A DNA stretch of 64,000 bases from Ensifer aridi (GTDB lineage Bacteria > Pseudomonadota > Alphaproteobacteria > Rhizobiales > Rhizobiaceae): contig NZ_LUAV01000004.1 in the NCBI RefSeq assembly GCF_002078505.1, forward strand, positions 1 to 64,000, in the 5' to 3' direction. Made by a program: the position numbers and the translations under genes. The notes under the pieces are model-generated. The model saw only the letters and a list, made by a program, of their open reading frames with translations. It did not search any database and was not told the origin of the DNA. This document shows positions 8,115 to 17,295 of the stretch, piece by piece; positions within the stretch are counted from its first letter, which is position 1; every line of letters starts with the position of its first letter.

Positions 8115-9133
8115 ATGCCCAAGAACAAACCCGTCAATGTCGGTCTCGTTGGTGCCGGGCGCATCGGTTCCTTTCACGGCGAGACCGTTACACGCCGCCT
8201 CGTCGATGCCGAGCTCGTCGCCATTGCCGATCCCGCTCCAGGGGCTGCGGCCGGTCTCGCCGCCAAGCTCGGCGTCGAAAGCTCCTACACCGATGTCGCG
8301 GATCTCCTTGCCCACCCGGACCTCGATGCCGTGATCATCGCTACGCCGGCGCGGTTTCATACAAACATCCTCGTGCAGGCCGCCGAAGCCGGTAAGGCGA
8401 TCTTTTGCGAGAAGCCGATGGCGTTGACCTTGGAGGATGCCGACCGGGCAATCGCGGCGGCGCGCTCTGCCGGCGCTCCGCTTCAGGTCGGTTTCAACCG
8501 CCGCTGGGATCAGGCCTTCTCGGAAGGACGTACCGCAATCGTTGGCGGAAAGATCGGCGCCCCTCAGTTGCTCCGGTCGCTCACCCGCGATCCCGGTCCG
8601 TTTGGTGCCGACCCCGCCAGGATTCCGCCGTGGACGATCTTCTACGAACGCTGATCCACGATTTCGACACGCTGCTTTGGCTGAACCCGAATGCCAAGCC
8701 CGTCGAGGTTTCCGCCGTTGCCGACGCGCTGGTTCGTCCGGATTTCGCCGATAAGGGCTTCCACGACACGGCGGTGGTCACGATCCGATTTGACAACGGA
8801 TCGATCGCTGTCGCGGAAGCGAACTTCTGCGCGATGTACGGCTACGACATCCGCGGCGAGGTCTTCGGTGCCAGTGGCATGGTGACGATGGGCGACATCC
8901 GTCGTTCAAGCATGACGCTGTTCGATAAGAACGGTGTGTCGAGCGAGACCTGGCGTCGCGACACCGACCATTTCGTCCACGGTTACACAGTGCAGCTCGC
9001 GTCCTTCGTAACCGCCGTTCGTCGCGGCGAGCTTACCGAAGGACCGACCGGTATGGACGCGCGCAATGCGCTGAACATCGCGCTTGCCTGCATTGAGTCC
9101 GTCTCAAAGAAGGCAGCCGTAGCGCTGGAATAA
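8115..9133 (+). pseudogene. Gfo/Idh/MocA dehydrogenase (IolG-like), frameshifted
   Basis: NAD(P)-dependent oxidoreductase of the inositol 2-dehydrogenase type, in two frames. The first frame (8115-8654) gives the Rossmann part: VGLVGAGRIGSFH near the start, FCEKPMAL with the catalytic Lys, and stops after WTIFYER. The second frame continues exactly where it should, TLIHDFDTLLW (catalytic His and Asp region), to 9133. Joining gaa to acg needs one base more than is present at 8646-8650, so a single base was lost. The repaired protein would be 339 residues, normal for the family. It could be a true mutation or a sequence error. Confidence 0.85.
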
Positions 9134-9156
9134 CGGGCCGAGAAATCGAGGCGGTC

Positions 9157-9456
9157 ATGAAGATGAGCGAGGCGACAAGACCTCCGACCAACGTCACGGA
9201 GCTTAAGGGCTTGATCGCTTCCAGAGCCCTTAAACTCCCGAAACAGCTCGAGCAGGTAGCTCGTCTGGCCCTCGCACGGCCAGATGTTGTCGCCTTCGGC
9301 AGCGCCCGCTCGATCGCTGTCGCTTGCTCCGTCTCTCCCACCACGGTGGCGCGCCTCGCAACCGCCCTCGGCTTCGACAGTTTTCGGGAGTTCAAGTTGT
9401 TCTTTCAACAGCATCTAAGGGGAACTGCAAGCTCCGAGGCCGGCGGTTGTTTTTGA
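9157..9456 (+). pseudogene. RpiR-family regulator, truncated after the HTH domain
   Basis: 99 residues matching only the N-terminal HTH_6 domain of RpiR/HexR regulators: KLPKQLEQVARLALARPDVVAFGSARSIA, then the recognition part VACSVSPTTVARLATALGF and FREFKLFFQQHLR. Full members have a further 170-200 residue SIS sugar-phosphate domain, which is absent; the frame ends in a short unrelated tail (GTASSEAGGCF). No SIS motif is seen in other frames before the next gene. It follows the broken dehydrogenase by 23 bases, so the 3' end of this locus has probably suffered a deletion. The remaining HTH could still bind DNA. Confidence 0.8.
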
Positions 9457-9609
9457 TCGGTTTCGGTCTGATTCCGATCTTCATGGCATGTCCTTTCGCG
9501 AATGTGGAAGAGGCGCGCCGCGGTCACAGACGGGGCGAGCGAAGGCATCAAGCATTTCGCCTAGTTCGATCAAGTTGTCTTGCCGCGCGCGAGACGAACA
9601 TTGTCCACT

Positions 9610-10425
9610 TCAGACCGGCAGCCCGGCCTGTTTCCGCAAGCTCTTGTCGAAAGCGGATTCGGGTACGAAACGGCGCAGCAAGCGAACTTGGCCGGCGAGT
9701 TTTCCCGCGGTGTAGCGTCTTCTCGGCGCCTTCGCCGTTGCCGCTTTGACAACCGCCTCTGCCACGACCTCTGGGTCGTCGCCTCTTTCGACGCTCTTGC
9801 GCATCTGCACTTCCATGTCAGCGCGCACCGCATCGTAAACAGCAAGGGAGCGATCGGGCCTTGTTAGGTTCTCCTCGAATGCCGTGCGGGTATAGGCGGG
9901 CTCGACAAGCACGACCCGAATTCCGAATGTGCGCAGTTCGTGATCGAGCGACTCGGAGTAGCCTTCGACGGCATGCTTGGTCGATGCGTAGAGCGCATTG
10001 TAGGGGGAGGGGATCAGCCCCAGAATGGAACTTATGTTGATGATCCTGCCCTTGCCTTGACCCCGCATTGTAGGCAACACCGCGTTGGTCATGCGGAGCA
10101 CGCCGAAGACGTTCACGTCGAACAGCGCCTGTGCCTGGGCAGTTGAGGACTCCTCTGCGCCGCCGAGCAGTCCAATGCCGGCATTGTTGACGAGCAGGTC
10201 GATACGCCCTGTCCCGGCAAGCACCTCCTCGACCAGTTTCGCCACGGATGCGTCATCGGTCACGTCGCAGGTCAGCATGGTGACGCCATCGGATCTTTCG
10301 GGCACCGCGCGACGGCTGGTTCCGAAGACGCGAAAGCCCGCCTTCTGCAAGGCTCTGGCCGTCGCGTGCCCGATGCCGGTCGATGCCCCAGTTACCAGGG
10401 CGACCCCAAGATTGGCTTTGTTCAT
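9610..10425 (-). CDS. SDR-family oxidoreductase
   Basis: 271 residues, classical short-chain dehydrogenase. Cofactor motif TGASTGIGHA at about 11-20, NNAGIG, catalytic Tyr and Lys in YASTKHAVEG preceded by INISS. The Arg pair after the beta-2 strand (TSRRAV) favours NADPH. The start is set at 10425 (MNKANLG) because AAGGAAG stands 8 bases upstream; a longer frame to 10473 lacks one. It lies 78 bases downstream of the FabF-type gene on the same strand and might act on its product, but the substrate is unknown. Confidence 0.9.
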   Translation of the reverse strand: MNKANLGVALVTGASTGIGHATARALQKAGFRVFGTSRRAVPERSDGVTMLTCDVTDDASVAKLVEEVLAGTGRIDLLVNNAGIGLLGGAEESSTAQAQALFDVNVFGVLRMTNAVLPTMRGQGKGRIINISSILGLIPSPYNALYASTKHAVEGYSESLDHELRTFGIRVVLVEPAYTRTAFEENLTRPDRSLAVYDAVRADMEVQMRKSVERGDDPEVVAEAVVKAATAKAPRRRYTAGKLAGQVRLLRRFVPESAFDKSLRKQAGLPV

Positions 10426-10503
10426 TGAAATTGCTTCCTTCTTTGCGCTGGATTTCGTGGGGGAATGACGCAAGCGCTCTCGTTCATGCTGCCCGGCTAA
10501 GCT

Positions 10504-11790
10504 TCAGTCACGGGCGGCAAGCTTGTCTGTCCACCGACGGAACACGGCGCTGGCGTTGACACCTCCGAAGCCGAAGCCGTTGGAGATCGCGTAGTCCATC
10601 TCCGTTGGCCGGGCCTGGTTTGCAACGAAATCAATCCCGTCGCCGGCCGGATCAGGAGCGCTCAAATTGAGCGTCGGCGGGGCCGTCTGATCCCTAAGCG
10701 CCAGGATCGTGAAAATGGCTTCAAGCCCGCCGGCGGCTCCCAGCAGGTGGCCGGTGGCCGACTTCGTTCCGCTGACAGCCACGCTGAAATCCGCGCCGAA
10801 GACCCTCTTGATCGCCGCGATTTCCCCCAGGTCGCCGACTGGCGTGGAGGTCGCGTGCGCATTGAGGTGGCGGATCTCGCGCGGCGAAATCCCGGCCTGG
10901 GCAATCGCGATCTCCATGGCGCGGCGGGCGCCGTCGCCGTCCTCGGGACCGGACGTGACGTGGTGGGCGTCCGCAGTCGTGCCGTAGCCGACGAGCTCCG
11001 CGAGCGGCTTCGCACCGCGCGCAAGCGCGTGGCTCAATGCCTCGATGACCAGGATGCCGGCGCCTTCGCCCATGACGAAGCCGTCACGCAACATGTCGAA
11101 GGGGCGTGAGCCCCGGTCAGGCGTTTCATTGAAGCCGGTCGAAAGAGAGCGTGCCGCGGCAAAACCACCGAGGCTGACGATATTCATGCATGCTTCCGTT
11201 CCGCCGCACACGGCAATATCGGCTTCATTGGCGCGAATAACACGAGCCGCATCGCCGATCGCCTGAATGCCGGCGGCACACGCGGTCACCGGCGCGCCGA
11301 TCGGCCCTTTGAAGCCGTAACGCATGGAAATTTGTCCCGCTGCCAGGTTCACCAGGAAAGATGGTACGGTGAAGGGTGAAAGACGCCGCACACCGCGCTG
11401 ATCAACCGTTCGCACCGCCTCAGTTATGGCCGGAAACCCGCCGATGCCCGAAGCGATGATGGTCGCGGTGCGGGTCCGGTCATCTTCCGAGACCGGCTTC
11501 CACCCCGCCTGCGCAAGCGCCTCTTCCGCCGCCGCCAGCGCGAAGAGAATGAATCGGTCTACCTTGCGCTGATCCTTTGGAGCAAAGACGGTATTCGGAT
11601 CGAAGCCCGCCTCGGGGTCGCCTTCCAGAGAGGGAACCGTCCCGCCGATCTTCGCCGGCAGGTCTCCCACCACTTCGTCCGGAAGCCGCCGGATTCCCGA
11701 ACGGCCAGACAAGAGCCGAGACCAGGAAGCCGCGACATTGGCTCCGAGCGGGCTAACTGCTCCCATGCCTGTAATAACGATACGGCGCAT
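10504..11790 (-). CDS. 3-oxoacyl-ACP synthase II (FabF type)
   Basis: 428 residues, condensing enzyme that elongates acyl-ACP with malonyl-ACP. The catalytic triad is intact: Cys171 in VTACAAGIQAI, the first His in LNAHATSTPVGD, the second in SATGHLLGAAGG; the C-terminal GFGFGGVN loop is present. No acyl carrier protein or other fatty-acid gene is adjacent, so it is probably not the housekeeping fab locus. Neighbours are a TetR gene upstream and an SDR downstream on the same strand, suggesting a small inducible acyl-modification unit. NodE-type ketosynthases are relatives, but nothing here ties it to nodulation. Confidence 0.9.
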   Translation of the reverse strand: MRRIVITGMGAVSPLGANVAASWSRLLSGRSGIRRLPDEVVGDLPAKIGGTVPSLEGDPEAGFDPNTVFAPKDQRKVDRFILFALAAAEEALAQAGWKPVSEDDRTRTATIIASGIGGFPAITEAVRTVDQRGVRRLSPFTVPSFLVNLAAGQISMRYGFKGPIGAPVTACAAGIQAIGDAARVIRANEADIAVCGGTEACMNIVSLGGFAAARSLSTGFNETPDRGSRPFDMLRDGFVMGEGAGILVIEALSHALARGAKPLAELVGYGTTADAHHVTSGPEDGDGARRAMEIAIAQAGISPREIRHLNAHATSTPVGDLGEIAAIKRVFGADFSVAVSGTKSATGHLLGAAGGLEAIFTILALRDQTAPPTLNLSAPDPAGDGIDFVANQARPTEMDYAISNGFGFGGVNASAVFRRWTDKLAARD

Positions 11791-11974
11791 GTGTTCTCCA
11801 ACTGTTATTTTGTGTCATCCGTCTGCACGCCGTGCAGACGCTCGATCGGCGATTGCCGCATATTCACTTCGGCAATAGTCTCGTCCGGGTGATCTCGGGA
11901 CGTGTCCCAGGGGCGAGCGGGTAAGAGTCCGAGAAGGCATCCTGCGGACGCGTGAGGCAATGACGCCACTGGTC

Positions 11975-12577
11975 TCATGCGTTTCTGGCGGAAGCGGCGA
12001 TCCGCCGAACTTCGTTGGCGGCTGCCTCGAGAAAGCGCTGCGACATCTCTTCATCATTCAAGATACGAGAGATCGTCACGGCACCCACCATGAGCGACAG
12101 CATCGCCATGGCCTTGCCATAGGTTTTCGGGCTTTCCGCCTCCGGCATCAGTTCTTCGAGAATTTGAAGATGCGCTTGAACGCCGTCCTGGAACGGGGCT
12201 CTCACCTCCTCGCTTTGGCGCGCCGCATCAGCGCCAAGCGCCACCAAGGGACAACCGTCGCTCTTCTCTTCGCGATGGCCCAGCGACAGGTAGAGCTCAA
12301 TAAGGGCCTCAAGGGGGTCAGGGCTCGCGGCAGCGACAGCCGACCATCTGCGGGTCGCGTGCTCCATCGCTCGCTTGGAGGCCTGCGCTGCAAGATCGTC
12401 CTTGGATTCGAACTGCTTGTAGAACCCGCCTTGTGTGAGACCGGCGCCCTTCATCAGGTCCTTGAGCCCGATGCCGTCGAAGCCGTGCTCTCGAAAAAGC
12501 CGGCTCGCTGCGTTGATGACCGCTTCGCGATTTGCCTCGGCCTGTGCGCGACTGACTCTCATGATTGACCTCGCCAT
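11975..12577 (-). CDS. TetR-family repressor of the divergent RND efflux genes
   Basis: 200 residues. N-terminal TetR HTH about residues 10-60 (REAVINAASRLFREHGFDGIGLKDLMKGAGLTQGGFYKQF is the recognisable core, quoted in part as GLTQGGFYKQF), then a ligand domain. It is divergent from an RND adaptor and pump gene with 84 bases between, the usual arrangement for local repressors such as AcrR. A promoter and palindromes of the right kind fill the gap. Start may be the second ATG (MRVSRAQ, 12562) rather than 12577. Confidence 0.9.
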   Translation of the reverse strand: MARSIMRVSRAQAEANREAVINAASRLFREHGFDGIGLKDLMKGAGLTQGGFYKQFESKDDLAAQASKRAMEHATRRWSAVAAASPDPLEALIELYLSLGHREEKSDGCPLVALGADAARQSEEVRAPFQDGVQAHLQILEELMPEAESPKTYGKAMAMLSLMVGAVTISRILNDEEMSQRFLEAAANEVRRIAASARNA

Positions 12578-12587
12578 TAGATTTCAC

Positions 12588-12627
12588 TTGACATCTATAC
12601 CACGGATAGATTTAGATCGCAATCTAA
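12588..12627 (+). promoter_or_regulatory. RND promoter covered by TetR-type operators
   Basis: TTGACA at 12588-12593 and TTAGAT at 12612-12617 are 18 bases apart and fit a sigma-70 promoter for the efflux genes. Two inverted repeats overlap it: ATCTAT-N7-ATAGAT (12593-12611) in the spacer and TTAGAT-N4-ATCTAA (12612-12627) on the -10 element. Both share the ATCTA core, as expected for neighbouring sites of one repressor. Confidence 0.6.
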
Positions 12628-12661
12628 TAGAGGCAGCGCCCGCCAACAAGGGTCATCTCAC

Positions 12662-13768
12662 ATGAACCGCAAATTTCTTCTCACATCGATCGGTCTTATG
12701 GCTGCAGCCGGCGGCGCCGCTTTTGCGTTCGTGTTCGAAACGCCAGCGCGGGACGCGGAGACTGCAGATCCCCGCGTCGCGTCGCCACTTGTAAGAGTCG
12801 TGGAAGCGACGAGGCCGGAAAGAGCCGAGCGCGCCTTTACAGGTACGATCGCCGCCCGAGTGCAGAGCAATCTTGGTTTTCGCGTGCCCGGCAAGATCAT
12901 TCAGCGCCTCGTGGACGTCGGTGAACAGGTGAAGGCGGGGCAGCCGCTGCTGCGGATCGATGAGACCGATCTACAACTTGCGCTCACGGCAAAGCGCAAC
13001 GCTGTCGCTGCAGCACGCGCTGTTCTGGTTCAGGTGCGTGCGGACGAGAGGCGATATGCTGTCCTGGTGAAGAACGGATTGGCGGCGACGCCGCAGCGTT
13101 ACGAGCAGGCGAGGGCGGCGCTGGACACCGCCGCGGCACAGCTTGCCGCCGCGGAAGCGGAAGCGAAGGTCGCAGAGAACGAGGCGACCTATTCTGTCCT
13201 GGTGGCGGACGCCGATGGAACCGTAACTGAAACGCTTGCCGAGCCGGGGCAGGTTGTCGCCGCCGGTCAGCCGGTGGTCAGACTTGCCCACGCCGGCCCC
13301 CGCGAGGCGGTGGTCCCGCTTCCCGAGACGCTCCGGCCGGCGCTCGGCTCGGTGGCCGAGGCCAGCCTGTACGGGCGCGATGAGCGCCGCTACACGGCAC
13401 GTCTCCGGCAGCTATCGGATTCCGCCGATGCCCAGACCCGTACATACGAGGCCCGCTATGTCCTCGACGGCGAGGCCGCGGCAGCACCGCTCGGCGCCAC
13501 GGTGACAATCCGGCTTCCAAGCCAGGGGAGTGAACCGGAGGTCCAAGTGCCGCTCGGAGCGGTGCTCGACGACGGCGAGAGGACCGGCGTTTGGGTGGTG
13601 GATAGCACCACCTCTACCGTACACTTTCGGCCCGTCAAACTTGTTCGCGTGACCAGTGAAACCGCCATGATCTCCGGATTGAACTCTGGCGATGCGATCG
13701 TTTCGCTCGGCGCACATCTTCTGCAGGAAAGTGCTCGCGTCAGGACTGCGCCTGAGGGGAACAACTGA
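12662..13768 (+). CDS. RND efflux periplasmic adaptor (membrane fusion protein)
   Basis: 368 residues. Hydrophobic N-terminal signal segment about residues 5-24 without a clear lipobox. Then the barrel-sandwich half GFRVPGKIIQRLVDVGEQVKAGQPLLRID, an alpha-helical hairpin rich in Ala/Glu/Arg (about 105-175), the second lipoyl half GTVTETLAEPGQVVAAGQPV, and beta-barrel and membrane-proximal domains. It links the inner-membrane pump to an outer-membrane channel, which is not encoded here. The stop overlaps the ATG of the pump gene by one base. Confidence 0.93.
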   Translation: MNRKFLLTSIGLMAAAGGAAFAFVFETPARDAETADPRVASPLVRVVEATRPERAERAFTGTIAARVQSNLGFRVPGKIIQRLVDVGEQVKAGQPLLRIDETDLQLALTAKRNAVAAARAVLVQVRADERRYAVLVKNGLAATPQRYEQARAALDTAAAQLAAAEAEAKVAENEATYSVLVADADGTVTETLAEPGQVVAAGQPVVRLAHAGPREAVVPLPETLRPALGSVAEASLYGRDERRYTARLRQLSDSADAQTRTYEARYVLDGEAAAAPLGATVTIRLPSQGSEPEVQVPLGAVLDDGERTGVWVVDSTTSTVHFRPVKLVRVTSETAMISGLNSGDAIVSLGAHLLQESARVRTAPEGNN

Positions 13769-16700
13769 TGACAAGCCTCAATCTTTCCGCGATCGCCGTT
13801 CGCGAACGCGCCGTCACCCTGTTCTTCATCCTCCTGCTGGTGGCCGCCGGCGCCTACGCCTTCCTCATGCTCGGACGGGCGGAGGATCCGAACTTCACCA
13901 TCAAGACCATGACGGTCACGACGGCGTGGCCCGGTGCGACGGCGCACGAGATGCAGGATCTCGTCGCCGAACCGTTGGAGAAGCGGCTTCAGGAGCTGAC
14001 CTGGTACGACCGGGTGGAGACGACCACACGGCCAGGTTATGCCTATATGACGGTCACGCTGAAGGACAGCACCCCGCCATCTGCCGTGCAGGAGGAGTTC
14101 TACCAGGCCCGCAAGAAGCTCGGGGATGAAGCCCGCAACCTGCCTTCGGGTGTCTTCGGTCCCTTCGTCAACGATGAATATTCGGACGTGAGCTTCGCCC
14201 TTTATGCGCTGAAGGCCAAGGGCATGCCGATGCGTGAGCTGGCGAGGCAAGCGGAGGTGATCCGCCAGGACCTCCTGCACGTGCCCGGCGTCAAGAAGAT
14301 CAACATCCTCGGTGAACGTCCCGAACAGATATTCGTCGAGTTCTCCTACGCCAAACTGGCAACCCTCGGCGTCTCGGCACAGGATATCGTTGCCGCCTTG
14401 CAGCGGCAGAACACCGTCACACCGGCGGGCTCGATCGACACAAAGGGGCCGCAGGTCTTCATTCGGGTCGACGGCGCTTATGACAGTGTCCAAGCGATCG
14501 CCGACACGCCGATTGCGGCTACTGGGCGGACGCTGAAGCTCTCCGACATCGCCGAGGTCCGCCGCGGCTACCAGGATCCTCCGACCTACCTGATCCGGCG
14601 CCAGGGTGAGCCGACCATCATGCTCGCAGCCGTCATGCAGGAGGGCTGGGATGGTCTCGCGCTCGGCAAGGCGCTGGAGGACAGGACTGCGGCGATCGCA
14701 TCGGCACTGCCGCTCGGGATGACGCTCGACAAGGTGACCGATCAGGCCGTCAACATCACCTCGGCGGTCGACGAGTTCATGATGAAGTTCGCGATGGCAC
14801 TCGGCGTGGTGCTGGTGGTGAGCCTGCTCAGCCTCGGCTGGCGCGTCGGCATCGTCGTAGCGGCTGCCGTCCCCCTGACGCTTGCCGTCGTCTTCCTCAT
14901 CATGCTGGAAACCGGCCGGTTCTTCGACCGCATCACGCTCGGTGCGCTCATCCTGGCGCTCGGCCTTCTCGTCGACGACGCCATCATCGCCATCGAGGTG
15001 ATGGTGGTGAAGATGGAAGAAGGCATGGACCGCATCAAGGCGGCGGCCTATGCGTGGAGCCACACTGCGGCGCCGATGCTGTCGGGAACACTCGTGACGG
15101 TCGCCGGCTTCCTGCCGGTGGGCTTCGCGCGCTCGACGGCCGGCGAATACGCCGGCAACATCTTTTGGGTCGTGGGCTTCGCCCTCATCGTCTCCTGGAT
15201 CGTCGCGGTGGTCTTCACGCCCTACCTCGGCGTTAAGATGCTGCCCGCGATCAAACCGATCGAAGGCGGTCATGACGCGATTTACAACACACCGAACTAT
15301 CGGCGTCTGCGACGGCTTATCACCTTTGCGGTGCGCCACAAGTTTCTGACCTGTGCTATCGTCGGCATCGCCTTCGCGCTTTCTGTAGTCGGCATGGGCG
15401 GCGTCAAACAGCAGTTCTTCCCGACGTCAGACCGCCCGGAGGTGCTGGTGGAGGTTCGCCTGCCGCAAGGCACCAGCATCGAGACGACGACCGCGACCGT
15501 CGAGACGCTCGAACAGTGGCTGGACAAGCAGCCCGAAGCCAAGATCGTCACGAGCTATGTCGGTCAGGGCGCGCCCCGCTTCTTCTTTGCGATGGCGCCG
15601 GAATTGCCTGATCCCGCCTTCGCCAAGATTGTCGTGCTGACCCCGAACGCGGAGGCGCGCGAGGCCTTGAAACACCGGCTGCGCGAAGCGGTGGCACAGG
15701 GGCTCACACCTGAGGCCTATGTCCGCGTCACCCAGCTTGTGTTCGGACCCTACACACCGTTCCCGGTCGAGTTTCGGGTGATGGGACCTGATCCGGCCCA
15801 GCTATACAGCATTTCCGAGAAAGCACTCGACATCATGCGCGGCGTCCCGGACGTGCGGCAGGCCAACCGCGACTGGGGCAGTCGCACGCCCGTACTCCGC
15901 TTCGTCCCGGATCAGGAGCGACTGAGCCTCATCGGCCTTTCGCCGGCCGAAGCGGCCCAGCAACTGCAGTTCCTCCTTACCGGTATCCCCGTTACGCAGG
16001 TCCGCGAGGACATTCGCAATGTCCCGATCGTCGCACGCAGCGCCGGCAACGAACGACTGGATCCGACGCGCCTTGCGGATTTCTCCCTGATGAGCCGCGA
16101 CGGCCGTCCGATTCCGCTCGACCAGATCGGCCATTCGGAGATCCATCTGGAAGAGCCGATCCTGAAGCGCCGCGATCGCACGCCCGTCATCACGATCCGC
16201 TCGGACATCAATGAGGCGACTCAACCTCCGGAGGTCTCCAAGCAGATCATGACCGCCCTTCAGCCGCTGATCGCATCGCTTCCCGCCGGCTATCGCATCG
16301 AATTGGGTGGATCGATCGAGGAGGCTGCCAAGGCCAATACCGCACTGGGCAAGGTTTTCCCGGCCATGATTGCCGCGATGCTGATCGTCATCATGCTGCA
16401 GGTGCGATCCTTCTCGACGATGGCCATGGTCATGCTGACGGCGCCGCTTGGCCTTGTCGGCGTCGTGCCGATGTTGCTCACCTTCAATCAGCCCTTCGGC
16501 TTCAACGCCATTCTGGGCCTCATCGGACTGGCCGGCATCCTGATGCGCAATACGCTTATCCTTACCGAACAGATCAAGGAGAACCGTGCGGCCGGCCTCG
16601 ATGCCCATCACGCCGTCATCGAGGCCACGGTGCAACGCACGAGGCCCGTGATCTTGACCGCACTTGCCGCCGTGCTGGCCTTCATTCCCCTCACACACTC

Positions 16701-16881
16701 GGTCTTCTGGGGGTCGATGGCCTATACCCTGATTGGCGGTACGGCCGTTGGCACGGTGCTGATCCTGCTCTTCCTTCCGGCGCTCTACGCAGCCTGGTTC
16801 CGGATCAAGCCGACTGCAGGTGAGATCCAGGAGGAGCCGATAGAGGAACCGGAATTGCGCATAGCGATGGCTGCCGAGTAG
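13768..16881 (+). CDS. RND-family efflux transporter permease
   Basis: 1037 residues, trimeric proton-driven inner-membrane pump. The expected 12-helix plan is visible: first helix at about 17-35, large periplasmic loop, helices from about 340 carrying LGLLVDDAIIAIEVM with the paired Asp of the proton relay, a second loop after about 560, and a second helix bundle from about 860. The sequence suits the HAE1-like group with a single pump subunit, exporting hydrophobic drugs or lipids. It ends 19 residues after the last helix with an acidic tail. It is controlled with the adaptor by the divergent TetR protein. Confidence 0.94.
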   Translation: MTSLNLSAIAVRERAVTLFFILLLVAAGAYAFLMLGRAEDPNFTIKTMTVTTAWPGATAHEMQDLVAEPLEKRLQELTWYDRVETTTRPGYAYMTVTLKDSTPPSAVQEEFYQARKKLGDEARNLPSGVFGPFVNDEYSDVSFALYALKAKGMPMRELARQAEVIRQDLLHVPGVKKINILGERPEQIFVEFSYAKLATLGVSAQDIVAALQRQNTVTPAGSIDTKGPQVFIRVDGAYDSVQAIADTPIAATGRTLKLSDIAEVRRGYQDPPTYLIRRQGEPTIMLAAVMQEGWDGLALGKALEDRTAAIASALPLGMTLDKVTDQAVNITSAVDEFMMKFAMALGVVLVVSLLSLGWRVGIVVAAAVPLTLAVVFLIMLETGRFFDRITLGALILALGLLVDDAIIAIEVMVVKMEEGMDRIKAAAYAWSHTAAPMLSGTLVTVAGFLPVGFARSTAGEYAGNIFWVVGFALIVSWIVAVVFTPYLGVKMLPAIKPIEGGHDAIYNTPNYRRLRRLITFAVRHKFLTCAIVGIAFALSVVGMGGVKQQFFPTSDRPEVLVEVRLPQGTSIETTTATVETLEQWLDKQPEAKIVTSYVGQGAPRFFFAMAPELPDPAFAKIVVLTPNAEAREALKHRLREAVAQGLTPEAYVRVTQLVFGPYTPFPVEFRVMGPDPAQLYSISEKALDIMRGVPDVRQANRDWGSRTPVLRFVPDQERLSLIGLSPAEAAQQLQFLLTGIPVTQVREDIRNVPIVARSAGNERLDPTRLADFSLMSRDGRPIPLDQIGHSEIHLEEPILKRRDRTPVITIRSDINEATQPPEVSKQIMTALQPLIASLPAGYRIELGGSIEEAAKANTALGKVFPAMIAAMLIVIMLQVRSFSTMAMVMLTAPLGLVGVVPMLLTFNQPFGFNAILGLIGLAGILMRNTLILTEQIKENRAAGLDAHHAVIEATVQRTRPVILTALAAVLAFIPLTHSVFWGSMAYTLIGGTAVGTVLILLFLPALYAAWFRIKPTAGEIQEEPIEEPELRIAMAAE

Positions 16882-16900
16882 GGCTGGTCGTCGGGCGGAC

Positions 16901-17158
16901 ATGGTGCGTCTCGCGCGCGAGGCTTTGCCGGACATACCTAGGTCAGTTCCACGACCTTGCCGCTTACACAGGGCATAGAGGCGGGCGAGTTCGAGGTCGA
17001 AGATGCCGCGGAAGCGGCGCGTGCGGTTAAGACCGCGTTCATCCCGTTCTTCCATCCGGTTCTGATCGAACACTGCGTTCAACGCGGCGAAGACACCGAA
17101 GCGGCCCTGCGCGAGCAGATTCGCTTAATCCTGAAGGCTCTCGGCAAGTCGGACTATG
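16901..17158 (+). pseudogene. Remnant of a second TetR-family regulator (C-terminal part)
   Basis: From 16957 one frame reads QGIEAGEFEVEDAAEAARAV, AFIPFFHPVLIEHC, LREQIRLILKALG, which is the ligand-domain end of a TetR repressor. No start codon with a ribosome site precedes it; the frame is closed by TAG at 16939. A different frame from 16901 reads MVRLAREALPDIPRS, which looks like more of the same domain one frameshift away. The HTH is missing. It sits directly after the RND pump gene, so an ancestral downstream repressor has decayed here. Confidence 0.65.
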
Positions 17159-17221
17159 GGGGCTGTAAACGGGATCCAGCACTCCGGAAAAAACAAGGAA
17201 ATAAGGGAATTTAGCAAGAAT

Positions 17222-17295
17222 TGGCTGGGGAACCTGGATTCGAACCAGGACTAACGGAGTCAGAGTCCGCTGGTCTACCGTTAACCTATTCCCCA
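17222..17295 (-). tRNA. tRNA-Gln (anticodon CTG)
   Basis: Minus-strand 74-mer with encoded CCA. Acceptor TGGGGAA pairs with TTCCCCA, the anticodon loop CTCTGAC between GCGGA and TCCGT gives anticodon CUG, and the T arm has GGTTCGAATCC. All arms pair normally. Confidence 0.95.

Noticed and set aside
13456..15339. Long open frame (627 codons) on the minus strand through the RND genes
   Set aside because: It is antisense to two certain genes and shows only the Arg/His/Asp-rich composition typical of GC-rich shadow frames.
15802..17082. Long minus-strand open frame under the RND pump
   Set aside because: Same shadow composition, no ribosome site or family motif.
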